DNA of 64,000 bases from contig NZ_KB913037.1 of NCBI RefSeq assembly GCF_000384295.1, positions 10,491,508-10,555,507 on the forward strand, in the 5' to 3' direction. The position numbers and the translations under genes were made by a program. The stretch's first letter is position 1, and each line of letters starts with the position of its first letter. Below the pieces are notes generated by a model. It saw only the letters and a program-made list of their open reading frames with translations. It was not told the origin of the DNA and did no database searches. The DNA comes from Amycolatopsis balhimycina FH 1894 (lineage in GTDB: Bacteria > Actinomycetota > Actinomycetes > Mycobacteriales > Pseudonocardiaceae). Below are positions 26,393 to 33,749 of this stretch, piece by piece.

Positions 26393-26434
26393 AGGTCCCC
26401 GTTAAACCGGTGTCGCGCAGACCCGCCGGGACGC

Positions 26435-26440
26435 GACAAT
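26435..26440 (+). promoter_or_regulatory. Probable -10 element for a leaderless transcript
   Basis: GACAAT lies seven bases before the ATG at 26448, and no ribosome site is present. This spacing is typical of leaderless actinobacterial mRNAs. No convincing -35 element was found. Confidence 0.4.
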
Positions 26441-26447
26441 CCCCGGT

Positions 26448-27335
26448 ATGTCCACCGTCACGCCCTTCGCAGTCCTAGCGCTGATCGGCGCCGTCTCCGG
26501 GGCGTTCACGGCGTGGTTGCTCCTGCGCCGGCACCGGTACGCCGAGGTGGTCCACCCGGCCGCCGCGCCCGAGGCCATCGACCCCGTGATCGAGCGGAAG
26601 ATCTTCGCCGACGAGTGCGACGTGCGGCTGACGGGTGTGCACGAGTTTGCCGACCTCGCGGACCGCGATCCGTCGTTGCGGCAGGACTTCGTCGACCAGT
26701 TCTTCGTCCAGCTGGGCTACACGTGGCCCGAGTCCGCGGCCTGGCAGGCGAAGCTCTGGCCGGTGCTGCTGAGGCGACTGCGGCGCGGGTCACCGGAGTT
26801 CTGGCCGGGGATGAACCTCTACCCGAAGGCGATGGTGCTCCACGATGTGGATCTGCGAGGCTGCGAAGTCGGCGACGCCTTCTTCCGCCAGGTGCATTTC
26901 GCCGGAGACGCCCGCTTCGACGGCGCGGTCTTCACCGGGTCGGTGAGCTTCGAGGAAGCCTGGTTCGCTCGGCACGCCTTCTTCGGCGGCACGCGGTTCG
27001 GGGCGGACGCCGACTTCGAGCGCACCACGTTCACCGGCACGGCCGCCTTTCCCCGGATCACCACGCACGGGCAGTTGTGGTTCGACGCCGCCCGGTTCTC
27101 GGCTCGCACGGACTTCGCCGGCGCTTCTTTCGGTGACGATGTGTCGTTCGAGGGCGCCGGTTTCGCCGGCCCCACGTCGTTCCGGGACACCCGGTGCGCC
27201 GCGGATGTCCTGTTCGGCGGCGCGCGCTTCAGCGGCCACGCGGACTTCACGGGAGCGACGGCTGCGGGCTTCCTCTTCACCGGGGCGCGCGCCCGGACGG
27301 ACGCGCACGTGCGGCGGGCCTGGCCGCCGGGCTGA
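26448..27335 (+). CDS. Membrane-anchored pentapeptide-repeat-like protein
   Basis: A 295-residue protein with one N-terminal membrane segment (FAVLALIGAVSGAFTAWLLL, about 7-26). A helical middle region follows, then from about residue 130 a run of pentapeptide-like repeats in which a central Phe recurs every five residues: DARFDGAVFTGSVSFEEAWF, AHAFFGGTRF, ADFERTTFTGTAAF, FAGASFGDDVSFEGAGFAGP. Such repeats fold as a right-handed quadrilateral beta-helix and mediate protein contacts; no enzyme function is implied. The promoter looks leaderless. The gene is convergent with the GH31 gene, only two bases from its stop. Confidence 0.75.
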   Translation: MSTVTPFAVLALIGAVSGAFTAWLLLRRHRYAEVVHPAAAPEAIDPVIERKIFADECDVRLTGVHEFADLADRDPSLRQDFVDQFFVQLGYTWPESAAWQAKLWPVLLRRLRRGSPEFWPGMNLYPKAMVLHDVDLRGCEVGDAFFRQVHFAGDARFDGAVFTGSVSFEEAWFARHAFFGGTRFGADADFERTTFTGTAAFPRITTHGQLWFDAARFSARTDFAGASFGDDVSFEGAGFAGPTSFRDTRCAADVLFGGARFSGHADFTGATAAGFLFTGARARTDAHVRRAWPPG

Positions 27336-27337
27336 CC

Positions 27338-29341
27338 TCACCCGGGCATGATCGGCAGGTCCGCCCCGTCGCGGAGGAACACCGGGATGCGCTCCGGCGG
27401 GGCCGCCGCCTCGATCCAGTCGCCGCCTTCGTGGCGCGAGCCGGTCACCGCGTCGGTCCACGTCGCCCCCGCGGGCAGGTATACCCGCCGCCCGGTGACG
27501 CCGGGTTCGAGCACCGGCGCCACCAGGACGTCCGGGCCCAGCAGGAACTGGTCCGACACGTCCCAGGCCGCCGGGTCCGCGGGGAAGTCGACGAACAGCG
27601 GCCGCATCGGCGGGACACCCTGCTCGTGCGCCACCCGCATCTGGTCCATCAGGTACGGCCGCAGCCGTTCCCGCAGCCGCAGGGACGCGGTGATCGCCTC
27701 GAACGCGTCGGAACCGTACGACCAGACCTCGTTCGGGCCGCCGGTCATCTCCGGGCCGAAGGCGGGGCGCGGGTCGCGGTAGCCGTGCAGGCGGAACAGC
27801 GGGCAGAACACCCCGTACTGGAACCAGCGCACCATCAGCTCGCGATATTCGGGCGACGAAGGGTCGCCGCCGTGGAAGCCGCCGATGTCCGTGGTCCACC
27901 AGGGGATCCCGGCGACCGCCACGTTGAGCCCCGCCCGCACCTGCGCCCGCAGCGACGCCCACGTCGCCCCGACGTCGCCCGACCAGAGCGCGGCCCCGAA
28001 CCGCTGGCTGCCCGCCCACGCCGAGCGGCTGAGCAGCACGACCTCGTCGTCGCCTTCGGCGCGGATGCCGTCGTGGAAGGTCTGCGCGTTCGCGTGCGGG
28101 TAGAGGTTGAACACCTCCGCACCAGGGCCGGCGTGGAAGCCGAGGTTGTGCGGGTGGCCGGGCTGGATCTCGGGCTCGTCGCCGTCCAGCCACCACGCGC
28201 GGACGCCGAGGTCGTAGTAGTTCTGCTTGACCTTGCCCCAGACGAACTGCCGCGCCGCGGGGTTCGTCGCGTCGTAGAACGCCACCGGCATCTCGACGTC
28301 GAAGCCCTTGTCCTTCCACGGCGCGTGGAACGGGACACCGTTCTCGGTGGCGACCAGCAGGCCGTTCTCGTGCAGCTCCCGGTAGTTCTCCGACTGCGGG
28401 TTGACCGACGGCCACACCGACACCATCAGCTTGACGCCGAGTTCGGACAGCTCCCGCACCAGCCCCGCCGGGTCGGGCCACTCGGCCGGGTCGAACTTCC
28501 AGTCGCCCAGGTGCGTCCAGTGGAAGAAGTCCGCCACGATCACCGACAGCGGCAAGCCGCGCTCGTGGTACTCCCGCGCCACGGCCAGCAGCTCGTCCTG
28601 GGTGCGGTAGCGCAGCTTCGACTGCCAGAACCCGGCCGCCCACTCCGGCAGCATCGGCGCGTGGCCGGTCGCGTCGGCGTAGTGGCCGAGGATCTGCCGT
28701 GGCCCGTCGCCGGTGGTGACCCAGTAGTCGATCTGACGCGCGTCGTCGGCGACCCAGCGGGTGCCGTTGGCGGCCAGTTCGACGCGGCCGACGGCGGGGC
28801 TGTTCCACAGGAACCCGTAGCCGCGGCTCGACAGCAGGAACGGCACCGACACCTCGGCGTTGCGCTGCACCAGGTCGAGCACGAGGCCCTTCTGGTCGAG
28901 CCGGCCGTGCGTGCGCTGCCCGAGGCCGAAGATCCGCTCGTCGTCGTAGGCGGTGAACCGCTGTTCGAGCCGGCCGTAGCCGTTGCGCGACGGCATGAAC
29001 AGCCGCGCCCCCGGCCACCAGAAGTGCGCGCGCTGCTCCGACAGCAGCTCCTCGCCGGTGTCCGTGCGGACGAACCGCAGCTGCGCGTCGATCCCGGTGT
29101 CGGTGTCGGCGATCTCGACGATCGCGGTGAGCGCGCCGTTGACCACCCGGCCGGAGCGCTCGGACGCCTCCGCGGTGGCGGCGGACGGCTTCGCGGGCAC
29201 GAGCGCCCCCGGGACGTCGTCGAGGATGCGGTGCCGTCCGGCGCGTACGCGCAGGCTGCCGTCGCCCCACGGCTCGATGCGCAGCACCTCGTGCCGCACG
29301 CGGACTTCGAGCGAGCGGCCGTCTTCGGTCGTGGCGATCAC
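27338..29341 (-). CDS. GH31 glycosidase, probable alpha-xylosidase
   Basis: A 667-residue intracellular family-31 glycoside hydrolase (no signal peptide). The N-terminal beta-sandwich includes ERIFGLGQRTHGRLDQKG. In the catalytic barrel the nucleophile aspartate is in VRAWWLDGDEPE, and further motifs are VIVADFFHWTHLGDW, WWTTDIGGFHGG and PLFRLHGYR. The family splits alpha-xylosyl or alpha-glucosyl bonds; the WLDGDEPE context fits alpha-xylosidases. Next to a sugar ABC importer and a large GH3, a role in degrading imported xyloglucan-type oligosaccharides is plausible. GTG 29341 follows AAGGAG. Confidence 0.82.
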   Translation of the reverse strand: MIATTEDGRSLEVRVRHEVLRIEPWGDGSLRVRAGRHRILDDVPGALVPAKPSAATAEASERSGRVVNGALTAIVEIADTDTGIDAQLRFVRTDTGEELLSEQRAHFWWPGARLFMPSRNGYGRLEQRFTAYDDERIFGLGQRTHGRLDQKGLVLDLVQRNAEVSVPFLLSSRGYGFLWNSPAVGRVELAANGTRWVADDARQIDYWVTTGDGPRQILGHYADATGHAPMLPEWAAGFWQSKLRYRTQDELLAVAREYHERGLPLSVIVADFFHWTHLGDWKFDPAEWPDPAGLVRELSELGVKLMVSVWPSVNPQSENYRELHENGLLVATENGVPFHAPWKDKGFDVEMPVAFYDATNPAARQFVWGKVKQNYYDLGVRAWWLDGDEPEIQPGHPHNLGFHAGPGAEVFNLYPHANAQTFHDGIRAEGDDEVVLLSRSAWAGSQRFGAALWSGDVGATWASLRAQVRAGLNVAVAGIPWWTTDIGGFHGGDPSSPEYRELMVRWFQYGVFCPLFRLHGYRDPRPAFGPEMTGGPNEVWSYGSDAFEAITASLRLRERLRPYLMDQMRVAHEQGVPPMRPLFVDFPADPAAWDVSDQFLLGPDVLVAPVLEPGVTGRRVYLPAGATWTDAVTGSRHEGGDWIEAAAPPERIPVFLRDGADLPIMPG

Positions 29342-29361
29342 GAGGGTCTCCTTGAGAAGAT

Positions 29362-30177
29362 TCAGTCTTTGACGGCGCCGCTGGTCAGCCCGGCGACGAC
29401 GTAACGCTGGGCGACGACGAGCAGGATGGCCGCGGGGACCGCGGCGAGGACGGCGGTGGCCATGATCCCGTTCCAGTCGGCGGACTGGTTGCCGACGAAC
29501 CGGTAGATGCCCACCGTGATGGGCTCGAACACCTGCCCGGTGGTGAGGGTGACGGCGAACAGGAAGTCGGCCCAGGCGAACAGGAACGAGAACAGCCCGG
29601 CCGTGACCAGCGCGTTGCGGCTGACCGGCAGGATGATCGAGAAGAACGTCCGCCAGTACCCCGCACCGTCCACCCGGGACGCTTCGGTGAGCTCCTTCGG
29701 CACGGAGATCATGAACGCCCGCAGCAGCAGGATGGCGAACGGGATGGTCGCGGTCGAGTCCGCGAGGACCAGCCCGAGGTAGCTGTCGATCAGGCCGAGG
29801 TTGCTGAACACGGTGTAGAGCGCGTTGGCCATCACGATGCCGGGGATCATCTGCACGATGAGCAGCACGAACACCAGCACCGGGCCGCCGCGCACCTTGA
29901 GCTGCGCCAACGCGTACGACGCGGGTGCCGCCACCAGCAGCGACACGAGCACCGCGCCGAGCGCGACGATGACGCTCGAGAGCAGGTTCGGGCCCTGCGT
30001 CGCGACGGCCTTCCGGTAGCCGTCCAGGGTGCCGCCGACCGGGAAGAACGCCGGGTCCGGGCGCAGCAGCGCGCCGCTCGGCTGCAGGGACGCGTTGACC
30101 ATCCAGTACAGCGGGAACAGCAGCACCGCGACGATCAGCACGCCGGCCACGGTCCGCGGCCAGTTCGACGTCTTCAT
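29362..30177 (-). CDS. Sugar ABC transporter permease (MalG type)
   Basis: A 271-residue inner-membrane permease with six predicted membrane segments, starting VLIVAVLLFPLYWMVNASLQ. The ATPase-contacting EAA loop is ELTEASRVDGAGYWRTFFSI. It ends with AGLTSGAVKD, usual for this family. It pairs with the upstream permease, whose TGA it overlaps (ATGA), and serves the lipoprotein encoded first in the operon. No ATPase gene is adjacent, so a shared MsiK-type ATPase elsewhere is expected, as in other actinomycete sugar importers. Confidence 0.88.
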   Translation of the reverse strand: MKTSNWPRTVAGVLIVAVLLFPLYWMVNASLQPSGALLRPDPAFFPVGGTLDGYRKAVATQGPNLLSSVIVALGAVLVSLLVAAPASYALAQLKVRGGPVLVFVLLIVQMIPGIVMANALYTVFSNLGLIDSYLGLVLADSTATIPFAILLLRAFMISVPKELTEASRVDGAGYWRTFFSIILPVSRNALVTAGLFSFLFAWADFLFAVTLTTGQVFEPITVGIYRFVGNQSADWNGIMATAVLAAVPAAILLVVAQRYVVAGLTSGAVKD

Positions 30178-31115
30178 GCCGCCGCCTCCGCCAACGTCGC
30201 CTTCGCCGAGCGCAGGTACAGCAGCCCGAACACGGTCGCCACCACGATGAGGACGTTCCCGACCGCCGCGCCCTGGCCGAACGCGAAGTCCTGGAAGGAC
30301 AGCCGGTACGACCACGTTGTCAGCGTCTGCGTCGCGTTGGCCGGCCCGCCGCCGGTGACGACCATGATCACGTCGAACACCTTGATCGTGTAGACCAGCC
30401 CGAGCATGAGCACGATGCCGGTGACCGGCCGCAGCAGCGGCCAGGTGACGTGCCGGAACCGCTGCCACGCGCCGGCGCCGTCCAGCGCCGCGGCTTCGTA
30501 GAGCGACGCCGGGATCGCGCGCAGCCCGCCGTGCAGGATCACCAGGTTGAACGGGATGCCGATCCAGATGTTGGTGAGGATCACCGCCGGCAGCGCCCAG
30601 CTCGTGCTGCTCAGCCACGGGACCGCGTCGAGCCCGACGAACCGCAGGCCCGCGTTGAGCACGCCGTGGTCCTGGTCGAACATCCACCGCCAGATCGCCC
30701 CGCTGACCACCAGCGGGAGCAGCCACGGCAGCAGGAGCAGCGACCGCAGCAGCGCGCTGCCGAGGAAGCGGCCGTTGAAGAACACCGCGAGCGCCAGGCC
30801 GATGCCGAACTGGAAGACCAGCGACCCGGCGGTGAACAGCGCCGTGTTGAGCGCCGCCGTCGAGAACAGCGGGCTGCTCAGCACGGCGGAGTAGTTCGAG
30901 AAGCCGACGAACGGCGCTTCGCCGGTGTAGAACGACTTCACCGTGTAGTTCTGGGTGCTCATCACCAGGTTCGCGACCAAGGGATAGCCGAAGAACACGA
31001 TGATGTAGGCCAGTGCCGGCAGGAGGAACGCCCACGCGGCGAACCGGGTGTCCCGCCGGGACTTCCGGTTCGCGCGGGGCGGTGCCGAGACCGTCGGGGC
31101 GGCGGTGACCGTCAC
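30174..31115 (-). CDS. Sugar ABC transporter permease (MalF type)
   Basis: A 313-residue permease with a basic, Pro-rich cytosolic N terminus, then six membrane segments (AWAFLLPALAYIIVFFGYPL first). The EAA loop is SLYEAAALDGAGAWQRFRHV. A typical FDVIMVVTGGGPANATQTL sequence follows it. It is the partner of the MalG-type permease. The GTG start at 31115 overlaps the stop of the binding-protein gene (GTGA). Confidence 0.88.
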   Translation of the reverse strand: MTVTAAPTVSAPPRANRKSRRDTRFAAWAFLLPALAYIIVFFGYPLVANLVMSTQNYTVKSFYTGEAPFVGFSNYSAVLSSPLFSTAALNTALFTAGSLVFQFGIGLALAVFFNGRFLGSALLRSLLLLPWLLPLVVSGAIWRWMFDQDHGVLNAGLRFVGLDAVPWLSSTSWALPAVILTNIWIGIPFNLVILHGGLRAIPASLYEAAALDGAGAWQRFRHVTWPLLRPVTGIVLMLGLVYTIKVFDVIMVVTGGGPANATQTLTTWSYRLSFQDFAFGQGAAVGNVLIVVATVFGLLYLRSAKATLAEAAA

Positions 31116-32353
31116 GAACCGCTCGCCTGCTGTGCGGCCTTGAGGGCCTGGTCGACCGGCGTCTTCCCGGTCAGTGCCGCCTGGAGCGCGTCGGCCAGCG
31201 CCTGCGACACCTTCGGGTACTTCTCGCCGAGCTCGGCGGTCCGGGAGCGGGCCGTGCCGACCTCGTCGACGAACGCCTGCATCGCCGGCTGCTCGGTGCC
31301 GAACTTCTGCGCCGTGGCCGTCTTCGACGGGATGTAGGCGTGCGCCTTGCTCCACTCGAGCATCGTCGGCTCGGACAGGATGCAGGAAAGCACCTTGCCG
31401 GCGGCCTGCTGGGCGGGACCGCTGGTGACCGGCACGGTGCCGACCTCGCCGCCGAGGGCGACCACCGGCTTGCCGCCGGCCTGCGGAACCGGGATCGGCA
31501 CGACGCCGTAGTGCAGGGACTTCTGCTCGTCGAGCCGGGCGATGTTCCACGACCCGTTGATCATCATCGCCGCGTTGCCGCCGACGAACTGGTCGGCGAC
31601 GTCGTTCTGGTTCCAGGTCACCACGGACTTCGACGCCGAACCGGAGTTCACCAGGTCGGTGACGTACTGCAGGGCCTGCGTCGACTGCGGCGAGTCCAAT
31701 TGGGACAGTTCGGCGCCGTTGCTCCAGAAGAACGGGAGGAACTGCCAGGTGCCCTCTTCGGACGGGATCGCCGAGAAGGCGAGGCCGTACTTGCCGCCCT
31801 TGGTCAGCTTCGCCGAGGCGGCCTTCAGCTCGTCCCAGGTCTTCGGCGGCTCGACGCCCGCGGCCTGCAGCAGGTCCTTGTTGTAGATGAGCGCGAGGCC
31901 GTTGACGCCGGGGGCGACGCCGTACAGCTTGTCCTGGTAGGTCCCGGCCTTGACGATGCTCGGGTAGAAGCCGTCGGTGGTGATGCCGTAGTCGGTCAGC
32001 GGGGTCAGCGCGCCGGTGGCGGCGACCTGCTGCAGCGTCGGGTTGTCGGTGAAGAGCAGGTTCGGCAGCGTCTTGGAGCTGGCGCTCTGCAGGACCTTCG
32101 GCAGCATCTGGTTGGTCGGCACCTTCTGCCGCTCGATCTTGATCCCGGTCTGCGTGGCGCAGGTGTCGAGGATCTTCTGCCACGCGGCCGAGCCTTGCTC
32201 GTCGGCGTAGTAGTCGAGCTCGGTGATCGACGTGGCGGCCGGAGCGCCGGCGCCGTTCGACGCGGACGGGGCCGGGCTGGGGCTGCAGGCGGCCAGCAGC
32301 ACGGCACTCGTGGCGCTCGCGGTCAGAACGAGGGCGCGACGGGCTACGGACAT
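31112..32353 (-). CDS. Sugar-binding lipoprotein of ABC importer
   Basis: A 413-residue family-1 solute-binding protein. The signal peptide ends in a lipobox VLLAACSP with lipidated Cys23. The mature part begins with a Ser/Ala-rich linker and then has typical binding-protein blocks: LPNLLFTDNPTLQQVAATGA, LYGVAPGVNGLALIYNKDLL and AAMMINGSWNIARL. It captures oligosaccharides outside the cell for the two permeases encoded downstream. ATG 32353 follows GAAGGAG. It is the first gene of an operon with the two permeases and GH31, lying 41 bases after a lacI gene on the same strand. Confidence 0.9.
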   Translation of the reverse strand: MSVARRALVLTASATSAVLLAACSPSPAPSASNGAGAPAATSITELDYYADEQGSAAWQKILDTCATQTGIKIERQKVPTNQMLPKVLQSASSKTLPNLLFTDNPTLQQVAATGALTPLTDYGITTDGFYPSIVKAGTYQDKLYGVAPGVNGLALIYNKDLLQAAGVEPPKTWDELKAASAKLTKGGKYGLAFSAIPSEEGTWQFLPFFWSNGAELSQLDSPQSTQALQYVTDLVNSGSASKSVVTWNQNDVADQFVGGNAAMMINGSWNIARLDEQKSLHYGVVPIPVPQAGGKPVVALGGEVGTVPVTSGPAQQAAGKVLSCILSEPTMLEWSKAHAYIPSKTATAQKFGTEQPAMQAFVDEVGTARSRTAELGEKYPKVSQALADALQAALTGKTPVDQALKAAQQASGS

Positions 32354-32394
32354 GGTGATTCTCCTTCAGCGGCGGAGCAGAACCGGGACCGGGA

Positions 32395-33402
32395 CTAAGG
32401 GCGGGGCGCGGCGGTGCTTTCGCGCCGGGTGAGGCGAGGCCCGAGCAGCCGGACCTCCGGGGTGGTGTGGCCGGCGAGCCGGCGCATGGTCATTTCGACG
32501 GCCTGGGTGCCGACCTCCTCGGCCGGGATGGCCACGTTGGTCAGCGAGACGACGTGCTGCTCGGCCATGCTGTCCGGGCACACGGCGATGACCGAGATGT
32601 CCTCGGGCACCCGCAGGCCGCGGTGGCGCAGGTCCGACAGCAGCCCGGGCAGCACGGCCTCGTTGTGCACGACCAGGCCGGTCAGGTCCGGGTCGGCGGC
32701 GAGCAGGTCGTCCACGCAGGCGCTCACCGCTTCGTAGGAGTGGGCGCACGCCCGGGATTCCGCCCGCACCCCGCGGCTCTTCGTGGCTTCGTCGAAGCCG
32801 CGCAGGAACCGGGTCGCGTAGCTCGTGCCGCGCCGGTAGACCGCGGGGGAGGGGCCGATCAGCGCGATCGAGCGGTGGCCGAGCTCGGCCAGGTGCGCGA
32901 CGCACGTGGTGCCGGCGGCGGTGAAGTCGAGATCGACGCAGCTCAGCCCGGCGGGGTGGTCGGGCACGCCGATGAGCACCACCGGCAGGTCGAGCGCCAG
33001 CAGCATCGGCACCCGCGGGTCGGCGGTTTCGACGTCCATCACCATCAGCGCGTCGGCGATCGCCGACGACGCCACCCGCTGCAGCGCGGCCGGTCCTTCG
33101 TCCTTGGTGAGCAGCAGCAGGTCGTGGTCGTACGCGCGGGCCGCGGTGACCGCCGAGGCGACGAACTCCATCACGACGGCGACGTTGAGGTCCGTGCGCA
33201 GCGGCACGACCAGGGCGAGCACGTTGGTCTTGCTGCTGGCCAGCGCCCGCGCCCCGGCGTGCGGGTGGTACCCGAGCTTGCGGATGCTGTCCTCGACCAG
33301 CCGCCGGGTCTTCGGCGAGATCGAGCGTTTCCCGCTGATCACGTACGACACCGTGCTGGGGGCCACGCCGGCCGCGTTGGCGACGTCGTTGATCGTGACC
33401 AC
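32395..33402 (-). CDS. LacI-family repressor of the glycan locus
   Basis: A 335-residue LacI/GalR regulator. The N-terminal HTH spans residues 2-23, with DVANAAGVAPSTVSYVISGK, then the hinge region YHPHAGARALASSKTN and a periplasmic-binding-like sensor domain (NVLALVVPL, IALIGPSPAVYRRGTS). It lies directly upstream of the importer operon and divergent from the GH3 gene, so it likely represses both in the absence of sugar. GTG 33402 follows AGGAGG. Candidate operators with central CG lie in the 347-base intergenic region: a CGTCGAA-N4-TTCGACG dyad and a CebR-box-like dyad. Confidence 0.88.
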   Translation of the reverse strand: MVTINDVANAAGVAPSTVSYVISGKRSISPKTRRLVEDSIRKLGYHPHAGARALASSKTNVLALVVPLRTDLNVAVVMEFVASAVTAARAYDHDLLLLTKDEGPAALQRVASSAIADALMVMDVETADPRVPMLLALDLPVVLIGVPDHPAGLSCVDLDFTAAGTTCVAHLAELGHRSIALIGPSPAVYRRGTSYATRFLRGFDEATKSRGVRAESRACAHSYEAVSACVDDLLAADPDLTGLVVHNEAVLPGLLSDLRHRGLRVPEDISVIAVCPDSMAEQHVVSLTNVAIPAEEVGTQAVEMTMRRLAGHTTPEVRLLGPRLTRRESTAAPRP

Positions 33403-33621
33403 GGGCGGCCTCCTGGGGACGGGCGAGCGGTGCGGTGTCGAAGCGCATCGACGATGGCACGAAGGTAAGTGACACACGCCGGAAACACAAGCATCATTCA
33501 CCGTTCGCCCGCATTCGATTCGATTTCGACAGCGGGTGTGTTCGTCGAAAGTGTCGAAGGTCCCTGTTGAGGACAGTTTTTGCAGCTCAGCGCCGGAGTG
33601 CGGCGATTCGACCATGGTGTC

Positions 33622-33635
33622 TGGGAGCGTTCCCA
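33622..33635. promoter_or_regulatory. CebR-box-like operator TGGGAGCGTTCCCA
   Basis: This matches the Streptomyces CebR cellobiose box TGGGAGCGCTCCCA at 13 of 14 positions and is extended by one further C/G pair. It sits just upstream of the -35 element of the GH3 promoter. Confidence 0.55.
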
Positions 33636-33642
33636 GGAACTC

Positions 33643-33671
33643 TTGACCGGATGCTCACCCGGCTGTAATAG
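33643..33671 (+). promoter_or_regulatory. Sigma-70 promoter for the GH3 gene
   Basis: TTGACC (33643-33648), a 17-base spacer, then TAATAG (33666-33671). Transcription would begin near 33678, about 72 bases before the GTG start. Confidence 0.65.
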
Positions 33672-33715
33672 TCGTCACGCTCCCCACCCCTTCGACGCGA
33701 ATGTTTGCGCCGCGC

Positions 33716-33733
33716 CGTCGAAACGATTCGACG
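33716..33733. promoter_or_regulatory. LacI-type operator CGTCGAA-ACGA-TTCGACG
   Basis: A perfect 7-4-7 dyad located downstream of the promoter and just before the GH3 ribosome site, where bound repressor would block elongation. It is built of the same TTCGAC half-site repeated through this region. Confidence 0.6.
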
Positions 33734-33749
33734 ATTCCGGAGGCTGTCC

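Larger units (their letters stand above)
33403..33749. promoter_or_regulatory. Divergent lacI/GH3 regulatory region
   Basis: These 347 noncoding bases separate lacI from the GH3 gene. They hold eight copies of TTCGAC/GTCGAA (starting 33437, 33525, 33544, 33553, 33607, 33691, 33717, 33727), a TGGGAGCG-type dyad, a good sigma-70 promoter toward GH3 and a perfect dyad near the GH3 start. No small gene is apparent. Confidence 0.6.

Noticed and set aside
26790..29270. 826-codon open frame parallel to the GH31 gene
   Set aside because: It reads the same strand in another frame; the GH31 frame carries all catalytic motifs.
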